Assembly: GCA_947468665.1 (NCBI GenBank)
Contig: CANILH010000004.1
Location: 1-64,000 of the forward strand
Source: Oligoflexales bacterium
GTDB lineage: Bacteria; Bdellovibrionota_B; Oligoflexia; Oligoflexales; RGVZ01
Direction: 5' to 3'
DNA: 64,000 nt
The translations under genes and the position numbers were made by a program. Position 1 is the stretch's first letter; every line of letters begins with the position of its first letter. Shown here one piece after another: positions 49,648 to 59,279 of this stretch. Below the pieces are notes generated by a model, which saw nothing but the letters and a program-made list of their open reading frames with translations, had not been told where the DNA came from and ran no database searches.

Positions 49648-51186
49648 TCAAATGTCGAACTTTATGCCCTGCGCCAAAGGCAGTTGCGTCGAGTAGTTAA
49701 TGGTATTGGTTTGACGTCTCATGTAGGCCTTCCAAGAATCTGAGCCTGACTCTCGCCCCCCTCCGGTCTCTTTTTCGCCGCCAAATGCGCCCCCGATTTC
49801 AGCGCCAGAAGTCCCGATATTGACATTGGCTATCCCGCAGTCTGAGCCCCAGGCTGCGAGGAATGCCTCGGCCTGCCCAATATTGTCGGTAAACACAGAC
49901 GAGCTAAGCCCCTGCTTCACGTTATTTTGGCTCGCGATAGCATCCTCAATAGTACCGTCATACTTAATGAGATAAAGAATCGGGGCGAATGTCTCTTCTT
50001 GAACGACTGCCATGGAATTCTTCGCCTCGATAATAGCGGGCTTGACATAACAACCGGACTCAAACCCATCAAGAACCTCACCGCCAGTAAGGACCTTACC
50101 GCCTTGCTCTTTCGCCTGAGAGATCGCTTTTTGCATCATAGCTACGGCATCTTTATCAATAAGCGGCCCAACATGATTGTTTTCATCAAGAGGCGAGCCA
50201 ATCCTGAGTCCTGCGTAAGCCTTGAGAAGCATTTCCTTAACTTTGTCATACATCGACGAATGTACGATCAGCCTGCGTGTTGACGTGCAACGCTGCCCAC
50301 AGGTTCCCACCGCGCCGAAGACAATGCCGGGAGCGGCAATCTTAAGATTCGCGTGCTCAGTTAGAATAATGGCGTTATTGCCGCCAAGTTCCAAAAGAGA
50401 TCTTCCCAGTCTTTTTCCAACAACCTCGGCGACCCGTTTCCCCATGCGGCAAGAACCGGTCGCCGACACAAGTGGAATACGCTCATCGGCCAGCATGGGT
50501 TCTCCGATCTCAGAAACATCACCCACGATCATAGCGAGTGTGCCTTCAGGGACTTTATTGTCAGCGAGAACACCTTTGATAATATTAAAACACGCCACTG
50601 CCGAAAGTGGGGTTTTCTCACTCGGCTTCCAAATTGATACATCACCACAAACCATGGCGATAAAACTATTCCAAGACCAAACAGCCACGGGGAAGTTGAA
50701 GGCCGAGATGATGCCCACAATCCCGAGGGGATGCCACTGCTCATACATCCGGTGTGATGGGCGCTCTGAATGCATTGTAAGTCCATACATCTGCCGTGAG
50801 AGACCTACCGCGAAGTCGGCGATATCGATCATTTCCTGAACCTCGCCCAAACCCTCCTGAAGAGACTTGCCCATTTCATAGCTAACTAGTTTACCGAGAG
50901 GATCTTTAAACTCGCGAAGCTTATTACCAATCTGGCGGACAATCTCACCCCGCCTTGGGGCCGGGACTGTGCGCCACTGGGTAAACGCGGCTTCAGACGT
51001 TTTCACGACCGTGTCATAGTCAGCCTTGGACGCCTTATAGATCTTACCGATTAATTTTCCATCGACTGGGCTGAAGCTCTCAAACACCCCGTGTTTTCGC
51101 GAGCCGCCCATTTTTGTACCAGTATGAACGCCGTCCGCATCGCCGCGAATGCCAAGTTGATTTAAAAAGTCCAAAGAGATTGTCAT
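49648..51186 (-). CDS. Aldehyde dehydrogenase, ALDH7-type (alpha-aminoadipic semialdehyde dehydrogenase-like)
   Basis: ELGGNNAIILTEHANLKIAAPGIVFGAVGTCGQRCTSTRRLIVH; QEETFAPILY. Confidence 0.92.
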   Translation of the reverse strand: MTISLDFLNQLGIRGDADGVHTGTKMGGSRKHGVFESFSPVDGKLIGKIYKASKADYDTVVKTSEAAFTQWRTVPAPRRGEIVRQIGNKLREFKDPLGKLVSYEMGKSLQEGLGEVQEMIDIADFAVGLSRQMYGLTMHSERPSHRMYEQWHPLGIVGIISAFNFPVAVWSWNSFIAMVCGDVSIWKPSEKTPLSAVACFNIIKGVLADNKVPEGTLAMIVGDVSEIGEPMLADERIPLVSATGSCRMGKRVAEVVGKRLGRSLLELGGNNAIILTEHANLKIAAPGIVFGAVGTCGQRCTSTRRLIVHSSMYDKVKEMLLKAYAGLRIGSPLDENNHVGPLIDKDAVAMMQKAISQAKEQGGKVLTGGEVLDGFESGCYVKPAIIEAKNSMAVVQEETFAPILYLIKYDGTIEDAIASQNNVKQGLSSSVFTDNIGQAEAFLAAWGSDCGIANVNIGTSGAEIGGAFGGEKETGGGRESGSDSWKAYMRRQTNTINYSTQLPLAQGIKFDI

Positions 51187-51338
51187 AGATGCACCCTCAA
51201 AAAGTCGCTGGTTATTTTTCCAAGTGCCGGAGTTTAACCTTAAATTCCCTTCAATTTCTACCCACTTCCCGCTAGTATCATCGTTTTAAGGTAACACGCT
51301 AAGGCACCGCTATCGCGGCAAAGCTAAAAAGGCCATTA

Positions 51339-52568
51339 ATGTCGTTTGCTGCACTTATCGCGAGCCGCTATCTCATCGCCACCCGCGCAAGCAGGTTTTT
51401 AACATGGATCAGTATGCTGTCTCTCGCGGGAATCAGTATCGGTATTGCTGCGATGATCGTCGTACTTTCCGTCATTAATGGGTTTGAGATCGAGCTTCGA
51501 AACCGTTTTCTCGCGGCCAACGCTCATATTCTTGCCTTTCAATTCCCCTTCGGCATTGATGACCCGGCGGCGTGGATGAAACTCATTGAAGACGATTTTG
51601 GACCGGACCTAACAGGCGTCAGTCCATTTGTTCACTCGGAGACCATGGCCACCAAAGATGGGCTCATGAATAATATTCTGGTCAGGGGAATCCAGCCAAT
51701 TCTGCGGAAAAAAACTCGCGACATCACCCCGTACGTTGAGCCAAAAACTGCCATCGACGCGCTCACCAAAAGCTTTGAGCACCCGGAAAGCTTTCCTGGC
51801 CCAAAACCTATTATCCTGGGTGTCGGTCTTTTATCTATTCTTCAAAGTAAAGTCGGGGAAACCATCAAGCTGGTCGCTCCAGAGTCGTCGTCCTTTGGGG
51901 AACTTCGAGAGTTCCTTGTTGTTGGGACCTATGACTCCGGGCTTAAGTTTTATGATAACAAAATAGGCATCGTGGCCATTAACGATGCGCAGGCATTCTT
52001 TCGCATGAAAAATCGGGTTCACGGTCTTGAAATTGGGCTAAAGCACCCCGAAAATTCCCGCGACATCGCCGCAATCATGAGCCGTAAATACTCCCTTACA
52101 ATCAAGGAGTGGCAAACGTTTAATAAACAAATGTTTGAGACCATGGAAATGGAGCGGGCAGTGATCGCTCTGATCGTGGCACTAGTGGCTTTTGTCGCAA
52201 GCTTCAATATCTTAACGACGCTATTTATTACCGTAACGCAAAAGCAAAGGTCTATCTCAGTGCTTAAGGCACTTGGAGCCACCAACTGGCAGGTTTTGAG
52301 AATTTTTATATTCCAAGGACTTTTTATTGGGATTGTTGGTGGAATTCTAGGAGCACTGCTCGCCTTTATTATCAGCAAAATTCTCGCTAACTTTGAAATC
52401 GTTCACCTTCCCGACCTTTACCTGCTAGCCCGCTTGCCAATTAACTTTGAAGTTAAAGTTTACGCGACCATGTCAGCAGCGGGCTGCCTAATTTGTGTGC
52501 TAGCCGGAGTTTACCCTGCATGGATCGCCAGTCGCATAAACGTAATTGATGGGTTTCGGGGCCATTGA
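51339..52568 (+). CDS. Lipoprotein-releasing ABC transporter permease (LolC/LolE family)
   Basis: FAALIASRYLIATRASRFLTWISMLSLAGISIGIAAMIVVLSVINGFE; FtsX-like C terminus. Confidence 0.92.
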   Translation: MSFAALIASRYLIATRASRFLTWISMLSLAGISIGIAAMIVVLSVINGFEIELRNRFLAANAHILAFQFPFGIDDPAAWMKLIEDDFGPDLTGVSPFVHSETMATKDGLMNNILVRGIQPILRKKTRDITPYVEPKTAIDALTKSFEHPESFPGPKPIILGVGLLSILQSKVGETIKLVAPESSSFGELREFLVVGTYDSGLKFYDNKIGIVAINDAQAFFRMKNRVHGLEIGLKHPENSRDIAAIMSRKYSLTIKEWQTFNKQMFETMEMERAVIALIVALVAFVASFNILTTLFITVTQKQRSISVLKALGATNWQVLRIFIFQGLFIGIVGGILGALLAFIISKILANFEIVHLPDLYLLARLPINFEVKVYATMSAAGCLICVLAGVYPAWIASRINVIDGFRGH

Positions 52569-52705
52569 GCGCGCAATCACTATAAGTTACCGGAATTGAT
52601 CTTTAAATTTTTCATAAATGTATGCTAGTCTCCATCTATGGGTAGCTGAAGACGGTGAGTATAATTTTTCCTGAATGCCTCTTTTTTTAGGAATATGGCA
52701 GACAC

Positions 52706-53584
52706 GTGGCAAAGTATAAGAAGAAAAAGCCGACAAACGACCAAGCTGGCCCAGAAAAAGCCACTACTGGGAAAGCCGCATCTGGCAAGTCCTCAGGTAC
52801 TTCAAAGCAAGCGTCCATTCCGACGGCTCAGGGAGCCGCTTCAGATTCCGCGTCCTCATCCGACAAGAAACCAAAGCGCCTCGCGAGCGGTTCCCTCAAA
52901 CTGCAGTTTGCTGGTGATCTGATACTCGTTAAAAACTCGCAAAAAGCCCTCGGCGGCCTATTTAAACGTTACGCCGCTTTATTCGAGACTTTAGCGAATA
53001 TGCCAAAAGACCAACGGGGCCTCGTATATAAGGTCATGACTGGTTTGATGCTCACAAGCCACGCTAAAAAGGCCACCACTACTGAGGCGAAAAAAAATCT
53101 TTTTGACTTAAAAAACCAGCTTTTTCTCGCCGTGGCCAATGACCGAGCACTTCGCCGTCAAGTTGAGTTCAAATACCTTGTCAGCAAAAACTTCAGAGTA
53201 CTTAGTTACTGTGATGCCTGCAAAAAAATGAATACTGAGATGGGGCTGGATCGTCACAAATGGAAATACTGCAAACAATGCAACGTGGATCATAATTTTT
53301 ACAACCTGCTCTCATTGGAAATGCGATTTCCTCAAGGATTCGCGCGCATGTTTATTTCCAACGACCAAATAACCAAACTCGAGCACTTTAAGCTTCCACG
53401 CAGGATAAACGCTGACACACTGAAAGAAGAAGCCATCATCGATCAATTCCACTACAACACGCGAAACCTAGACGCTATTGACCTGGACTCGATTATCGCC
53501 CTTCACGGGAAACTTCTGGCCCCACCCACGGAAGGCCCTGATACTAAGCGTCCCCGCAAAACCGGGATCGTCACTCCTGGCTGA
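52706..53584 (+). CDS. Protein of unknown function with disordered N-terminus and zinc-ribbon-like four-Cys motif
   Basis: CDACKKMNTEMGLDRHKWKYCKQC; low-complexity K/S/A-rich first ~70 aa; GTG start. Confidence 0.7.
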   Translation: MAKYKKKKPTNDQAGPEKATTGKAASGKSSGTSKQASIPTAQGAASDSASSSDKKPKRLASGSLKLQFAGDLILVKNSQKALGGLFKRYAALFETLANMPKDQRGLVYKVMTGLMLTSHAKKATTTEAKKNLFDLKNQLFLAVANDRALRRQVEFKYLVSKNFRVLSYCDACKKMNTEMGLDRHKWKYCKQCNVDHNFYNLLSLEMRFPQGFARMFISNDQITKLEHFKLPRRINADTLKEEAIIDQFHYNTRNLDAIDLDSIIALHGKLLAPPTEGPDTKRPRKTGIVTPG

Positions 53585-54665
53585 ACATCCGGTGGAAAAA
53601 TCCGCCTGGCAACGACATTGTGTCCTCTTTTGATATTTCCGCGTACTTCTGAAGAAGTTCTCGCTGCTCTTTCGTTAATTTCTTAGGCACAACAACACGC
53701 ATCTCAACGTGCATGTCACCACGACCCACACCCTTCAAGTGTGGAACCCCTGAGCCTGCAAGCGTGATACGGTCGCCGGATTGAGTCCCTGATGGGACTT
53801 CCACATCTGCCTCGCCGTCCAATGTTTTAATTTTCACAGTACAGCCGAGAGACGCCTGAGCGATCCCGATGGGCTGCTCCACAATTAGATCTAAGCCGTC
53901 TCTCACGAAACGGTCGCTCTCTTTAACGTGCAAGACCACATAAAGATCCCCACTCGGTCCACCAGCTGGTCCAGGCTCGCCCTCTCCCGTTAGCCGGAGT
54001 CTCACGCCTGAGTCCACACCGGCTGGAACCTTAACTGTTAACTTACGTTTCTTGTTGAGACGACCTTGTCCACGGCAGTCTTCACAAGGTTTATCAATGG
54101 TCGTGCCCTCACCGCCACACGAGTGACATGTGGTACGAATGGCGAAAAATCCTTGCGCGCGATTGACTTGACCCTGACCGCCGCAGGTTCTGCATACGGT
54201 TCTTCCGCTTCCTGGTTTTGCTCCGGAGCCTGTACAAGTGTCACAGCGCACGGGTCTTTCAAGCTCAACGACACGCTCAACACCGAAAACTGCCTCATCA
54301 AACTCAACGGCCATATCATATCGCAGGTCAGCGCCGCGCCTTACGCGGCCGCTGCTGCCTCCGCCGCTAAACCCAAAGAAGTCCTCAAAAATTGAGCCGA
54401 AACTTGAGAAAATATCATTAACATCCTGAAACCCTTGATTACCCACGCCCTGATGCCCGAAACGGTCATAACGCGCCCGCTTCTCGGAGTCTGAGAGCAC
54501 CTCATAGGCCTCACTGCCCTCTTTAAATTTGTCTTCGGCTGACTTATCGTCCGGGTTACGATCCGGATGATATTTCATCGCGAGTTTTCGATACGCTGCC
54601 TTGATATCGGCCGGGTTCGCGTCTTTAGCAACACTCAATACTTCGTAGTAATCACGTTTCGACAT
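53571..54665 (-). CDS. dnaJ: Chaperone protein DnaJ
   Basis: YRKLAMKYHPDRNP, G/F-rich segment, four CxxCxGxG-type repeats. Confidence 0.97.
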   Translation of the reverse strand: MSKRDYYEVLSVAKDANPADIKAAYRKLAMKYHPDRNPDDKSAEDKFKEGSEAYEVLSDSEKRARYDRFGHQGVGNQGFQDVNDIFSSFGSIFEDFFGFSGGGSSGRVRRGADLRYDMAVEFDEAVFGVERVVELERPVRCDTCTGSGAKPGSGRTVCRTCGGQGQVNRAQGFFAIRTTCHSCGGEGTTIDKPCEDCRGQGRLNKKRKLTVKVPAGVDSGVRLRLTGEGEPGPAGGPSGDLYVVLHVKESDRFVRDGLDLIVEQPIGIAQASLGCTVKIKTLDGEADVEVPSGTQSGDRITLAGSGVPHLKGVGRGDMHVEMRVVVPKKLTKEQRELLQKYAEISKEDTMSLPGGFFHRMFSQE

Positions 54666-54717
54666 GATCTTTTGACCTCAAAAAATTCTAAAATTCAGGC
54701 TGTGACTCTATATCAGT

Positions 54718-55539
54718 TCAGTCCCCAAAGCTATGCTCTGGGTCTGGAAACACGCCGGTTTTCACTTCTCTGTCATAGGCCTCTAGGGCATCGCCGATGA
54801 TTTTATTTAAATTAGCGTATTTTTTAAGAAATTTTGGGTTAAACGTCGTGTCAAAACCCAGAAGATCATGCATCACAAGGACTTGCCCGTCACAGGCGAC
54901 CCCGGCGCCAATGCCAATTGTCGGTACACTGAGGCCTTTTGTCACAACCTGTGCAACACTGGCTGGAATCATCTCAAGTACAATGCAAAAAGCCCCGGCA
55001 TCCTGGAGAGCCCTGGCGTCAGCGGCCAGTTTTATCTGAGCTTCCTGTTCCTTCGCCTGAACCTTGTAGCCACTCAGCGCATGAACGCTTTGTGGCGTCA
55101 AACCCAGGTGCCCGATAACGGGAATCCCAGCGGCGACCAATGCCCTCACTTGAGGACAAATCGCGGCGCCACCCTCTAATTTAACGCCGTGAGCACCACC
55201 CTCCTGAATCAGGCGGCCGGCGTTTTTTATGGCGTCGTCACAGTTGGTATACGTTAAAAAAGGCATATCAACCGCCACAAACGGGCGCTTAACGACTCTC
55301 GTCACCGCGGCAGTGTGATGAATCATATCGTCCATAGTGACTGGAATTGTGGAGTCATACCCAAGAAGTACATTTCCAAGGCTGTCACCCACAAGCACCA
55401 TATCCACTGGTGACGCCTCGACAATTCTACCAAAAGCTGAGTCATAGCAGGTGACCATACTGATACGCTCACCAGCGGCTTTTTTCTTTAACAGTGACGC
55501 AACCGTCGTGGGCTGCTGTTTTGATGATGCATGGCTCAT
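54718..55539 (-). CDS. panB: 3-methyl-2-oxobutanoate hydroxymethyltransferase
   Basis: MVTCYDSAFGRIVEAS, VLVGDSLGNVLLGYDSTIPVTMDDMIHHTAAV, VIGHLGLTPQSVHALSGYKVQ. Confidence 0.96.
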   Translation of the reverse strand: MSHASSKQQPTTVASLLKKKAAGERISMVTCYDSAFGRIVEASPVDMVLVGDSLGNVLLGYDSTIPVTMDDMIHHTAAVTRVVKRPFVAVDMPFLTYTNCDDAIKNAGRLIQEGGAHGVKLEGGAAICPQVRALVAAGIPVIGHLGLTPQSVHALSGYKVQAKEQEAQIKLAADARALQDAGAFCIVLEMIPASVAQVVTKGLSVPTIGIGAGVACDGQVLVMHDLLGFDTTFNPKFLKKYANLNKIIGDALEAYDREVKTGVFPDPEHSFGD

Positions 55540-55621
55540 TATAACGTCCCTCCATAAAACTGACGTATACTAGCTAAATCAACGCCACGACACAAGGAAC
55601 TGCCTCGGCCGGAGACCATAA

Positions 55622-56284
55622 ATGACAGACCTATTTGCCCCGATTGACCTCTACTGCGAGCGAACTGGCGCAAGCTTTTGGAGCGAGCCACTTAATTTTT
55701 GCTCAAATATTGGCTTTATCGTCGCCGGGGTTCTTATTTTGAGAACTGTCAGGGGGGCCCACTTTAAATCAAAGCATCCGGGAACCCTGCTTCTGGCCTG
55801 GCTTGTGATCATAATTGGGATCGGTAGCGGACTTTTTCACAGCTTTGCCAATGGATGGTCCCAATGGGCAGATGTCATCCCGATAGGGCTATTTGTATTC
55901 ACATATTTGTTTTTATTTCTCCGCTTTACGGCGGGAGTCGCCCCCCTCAAAGCTGGCCTTATCTTGGCTGGTTTTATCGCCCTCTCAGCAATGGTCGCAA
56001 GTGTTTCAGACCATCAGCTGAGCAACGGCAGCGAGGCTTACTTTGGAACATGGATCGCTCTATTCGGGGTCTCTTGTTTTTACGCAGGTCGTAAGCAAGC
56101 ACACAATCAGTGGCGTATAGCACTCGCGTCATTAACGTTCTCCTTGTCCCTTTTCATGCGCACAATTGACATGCGGCTTTGTGACGCCTGGCCCATAGGA
56201 ACCCACGTCTTTTGGCACCTGTTGAACAGTGTCGTAATTTACCTGATTACGAGCGCTTACATCTCAGAACGAGCTAGAAATTGA
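55622..56284 (+). CDS. Ceramidase-like (alkaline ceramidase/CREST-type) membrane protein
   Basis: IDLYCERTGASFWSEPLNFCSNIGFIVAGV, GLFHSFANGWSQWADVIPI, C-terminal HVFWHLLNS. Confidence 0.8.
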   Translation: MTDLFAPIDLYCERTGASFWSEPLNFCSNIGFIVAGVLILRTVRGAHFKSKHPGTLLLAWLVIIIGIGSGLFHSFANGWSQWADVIPIGLFVFTYLFLFLRFTAGVAPLKAGLILAGFIALSAMVASVSDHQLSNGSEAYFGTWIALFGVSCFYAGRKQAHNQWRIALASLTFSLSLFMRTIDMRLCDAWPIGTHVFWHLLNSVVIYLITSAYISERARN

Positions 56285-56567
56285 ACGCACGAACCCCTTT
56301 AAGGGGAAGGACCTTAGGTGGAGGACTGTGGCGAGAAATTGGAAGAATTTAAGGTAGGACTACGACATGTGACGCGTTTGTGATGGGTTGGTCCCGTGCG
56401 TTGCGTCATGTTTTACTAAGCAACTGCCGTGCCAAGTTTTCCAAAATCCGAGCGTTCATGACGGTTTTTTATTTTCAGCCGTCAAAACGTCCAGTTAACG
56501 AAATCCTCTCATCTACCTACAGCGCGCCACCTCTGGGCTTTACGACGGCAGCGGGAAAACATAAACA

Positions 56568-56592
56568 CACCGGTAACAAAAATTTACCGGTG
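56568..56592 (-). terminator. Hairpin CACCGGTAA-caaaaat-TTACCGGTG, probable terminator of the PDZ gene
   Basis: Perfect 9-bp arms, U-rich flank on the minus-strand exit side. Confidence 0.55.
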
Positions 56593-56627
56593 CGTGAATG
56601 TTTTAAAAAATTTCTTAGAATGAATTT

Positions 56628-57263
56628 TTAATCAGCTTGAAAACCAGCCACACGAACTCTGATAGTAATAACCTTATCATCGCGACGAACTTTAAAGGTG
56701 ACCTTGTTTGCCGCAGGAAGCTCTTGTCTGGCCTTGGACGGTTTTTTCTCCAGATCGGCGACAGCAATGCCGTTGATCTGCTCAATGATGTCGCCGTCCC
56801 TGAATCCAGCCTTCTGATAGATGGAACCTGTTCTGATCTTTGATAATTTGACTCCTTTGGTCTCGCCCTCAAAGCGGTAACGGTGAATATCAGCATCCTG
56901 AAGGAGATCCAAGAAGTCGACTGTCAGCATGCGGTCTCGCATGCCCTTGGTAATCTCCATGTCATGCTGCGGGGGAGCGTCTTCTCCCCGAGTCTTTTCG
57001 GGTTCTTTTACGCCAAGCCCACTTTCAGCGTCATGTGACTCAGATGTAACCGCCTGGGGCTGAGGCTGTGGCGCCGGTTCTGGAGCTACCTCAGCCTGCC
57101 GAGGAGTCGTCTGTTCTTTTTGAGACAGTTTATAGCCTTTTTCGCCGACTACCATTGCAGCCAGGAAACCGGCCAAAAAGCCAAGAAAAAAGACCATAAA
57201 ACCCCAGCCTCGGCCTTTGGAAAGCCCCTGGTGCAAGGATTCATTTGTTGGTGAGTCACTCAT
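56628..57263 (-). CDS. Single-pass membrane protein with C-terminal PDZ domain (GspC-like architecture)
   Basis: One N-terminal TM, P/Q/E-rich linker, then VKLSKIRTGSIYQKAGFRDGDIIEQINGIAV. Confidence 0.75.
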   Translation of the reverse strand: MSDSPTNESLHQGLSKGRGWGFMVFFLGFLAGFLAAMVVGEKGYKLSQKEQTTPRQAEVAPEPAPQPQPQAVTSESHDAESGLGVKEPEKTRGEDAPPQHDMEITKGMRDRMLTVDFLDLLQDADIHRYRFEGETKGVKLSKIRTGSIYQKAGFRDGDIIEQINGIAVADLEKKPSKARQELPAANKVTFKVRRDDKVITIRVRVAGFQAD

Positions 57264-57364
57264 GGCTGGTCCCCCTGATATTTCATTCTAATTTGTTGCT
57301 TAGTACCTCATAGAATTTTATAACCTCGACCCTACGAATGCAAACACTCTGGGATCTTTCCTAA

Positions 57365-58426
57365 ATGATCGAAGCCAAAGAAAATATTCCTTTAAAGCAC
57401 TTGACGACCCTAGGCACCGGAGGACCGGCGAGGTGGTTTATTTCCTGCTCCTCGGTGGCTGACATTGTTGATGCACTCAAGTTTGCCAAAGCCCGTAATC
57501 TGCAGGTTTTCGTACTTGGTGGCGGCAGTAATCTTCTGGTTTCAGATCAGGGATTTAATGGCCTGGTGATCCACATCACCCTGAAAGATCTCACCTATGA
57601 CCCAAAAGGGCTTGTTACCGCCGGGGCTGGTGTTAATTGGGATCACTTCGTGAAGACCTCCTGCCAGCGAGGATTCACAGGCATTGAGGCTCTATCTGGA
57701 ATTCCCGGACTCGTAGGAGCCAGCCCGATGCAAAATGTCGGCGCCTATGGGCAAGATGTAAGTGAAACCATCGCGAGTGTTACTGCCATTCACAGAAATA
57801 CTCTCGAGACTAAAACGTTCTCAAAGGACGACTGTGAGTTTAGCTACCGGCAAAGCAGGTTTAAATCCAAAGAAAAGAACCTTTGGATCATCACGAGCGT
57901 TCAGTTCCGACTCAGTGGTATAAGTGAGCCCGCTGCGAAATATGATGAACTCAAAAAATCACTGGCGAGTGATGACAAATGGACCTCTGGCTCCCGACTC
58001 CAGAAAATTAACACCATTCGCGAGCATGTCCTCAAAATCCGTGCCTCAAAAGGCATGGTGATTAATCCTCTTGATCCAGACACGAGAAGTGTCGGAAGCT
58101 TTTTCGTAAATCCCATTGTGACGACTTCCATAAAAGACCATGTCACACAGGTCGCCCTTAAACTTGGCACCTCGCATCCACCAGCAGCGTATCCCGCTGG
58201 GGACAACCTGTGGAAGCTTTCGGCCGCCTGGCTGATAGAGCATTCAGGAGTCACCAAAGGATTCACGTTAGGCCGTGTCCGCGTCTCAACAAAACATGTT
58301 CTCGCGCTTACAAACCCAGGAGACGGATCCACCACGGAAATTCTCGAACTGGCTGACCATGTTCAAAGCACCGTAAACTCCTCCTTTGGAATACTGCTTG
58401 AAAGAGAGCCAACTTTCATTGGCTGA
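57365..58426 (+). CDS. murB: UDP-N-acetylmuramate dehydrogenase
   Basis: LTTLGTGGPARWF, LGGGSNLLVSDQGFNGLVIHI, GIEALSGIPGLVGASPMQNVGAYGQDVSE. Confidence 0.95.
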   Translation: MIEAKENIPLKHLTTLGTGGPARWFISCSSVADIVDALKFAKARNLQVFVLGGGSNLLVSDQGFNGLVIHITLKDLTYDPKGLVTAGAGVNWDHFVKTSCQRGFTGIEALSGIPGLVGASPMQNVGAYGQDVSETIASVTAIHRNTLETKTFSKDDCEFSYRQSRFKSKEKNLWIITSVQFRLSGISEPAAKYDELKKSLASDDKWTSGSRLQKINTIREHVLKIRASKGMVINPLDPDTRSVGSFFVNPIVTTSIKDHVTQVALKLGTSHPPAAYPAGDNLWKLSAAWLIEHSGVTKGFTLGRVRVSTKHVLALTNPGDGSTTEILELADHVQSTVNSSFGILLEREPTFIG

Positions 58427-58574
58427 ACAAAAAAAGCGCAGCTTTTGCTATGGCAAACGAGACGACCCTCATTTTAGTTGCCATATTTACTCAACATTTG
58501 AAATACTCTGAATCCTGTCAGGCTCGTGGCCTGGCGTTTTGTAGACGTTCGTCAATCATTTGGAGACTCCTGAT

Positions 58575-59264
58575 ATGGAAAATACGGATATTGTTTATTT
58601 CTTCATGCGCTGGCTGCATTACTTCTTTGGAATTATATGGATCGGCCATCTTTACTACTTCAACTTCACACAAGTTCCATTTTTTGGCGAAACAGACGCC
58701 ACCACGAAGTCTAATGCCATCCAAAAACTCGTGCCGCGGGCTCTCTGGTGGTTTCGTTGGGGCGCGATGTTTACCTTCATCACTGGCCTGATCATGCTCT
58801 CCATCTGGGGAAGCCGCGTCGGTGGCGATGCCATGAAGACTTCCTTTGGTCTTTTCATCATGGTCGGAGCGACACTGGGAACTCTCATGTTCCTCAATGT
58901 CTGGCTTATCATTTGGCCTTGCCAAAAAGTCGTCATCGAGTCGACCACAAATGCCGCTCAGGGCAAACCAGCACTTCCGAACGCCGCCGCTAAAGGTGCA
59001 GCCGCTTTTCTGGCGTCCCGCACCAACACCCTGTTCTCTTTGCCGATGCTGTTTTTCATGGGAGCAGCCTCTCACTTGCCAATGCCCGTCGCGACAAATG
59101 GCGACTACACGACCGCTCTCGGAGCGGCCTTGGTTGTGATTGCTCTTCTTGAGGCAAACGCCATCAAAGGCAAAATGGGCCCTATGGCAAGCGTCAAAGG
59201 CGTCATCCACATGGGTGTTGTATTGACCGTGGTCTTGTTCGCTATTGTTTGGTTTACGGCGTAA
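58575..59264 (+). CDS. PuuD-like (Urate_ox_N family) membrane protein without fused cytochrome domain
   Basis: RWLHYFFGIIWIGHLYYFNFTQVPFF, ALWWFRWGAMFTFITGL; multiple TM segments. Confidence 0.75.
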   Translation: MENTDIVYFFMRWLHYFFGIIWIGHLYYFNFTQVPFFGETDATTKSNAIQKLVPRALWWFRWGAMFTFITGLIMLSIWGSRVGGDAMKTSFGLFIMVGATLGTLMFLNVWLIIWPCQKVVIESTTNAAQGKPALPNAAAKGAAAFLASRTNTLFSLPMLFFMGAASHLPMPVATNGDYTTALGAALVVIALLEANAIKGKMGPMASVKGVIHMGVVLTVVLFAIVWFTA

Positions 59265-59279
59265 GTTGAGGCCAAGAAT

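Noticed and set aside
56380-56631. 83-aa ORF between the ceramidase-like and PDZ genes
   Set aside because: Runs through the probable terminator hairpin at 56568..56592 and has no coding-like features.
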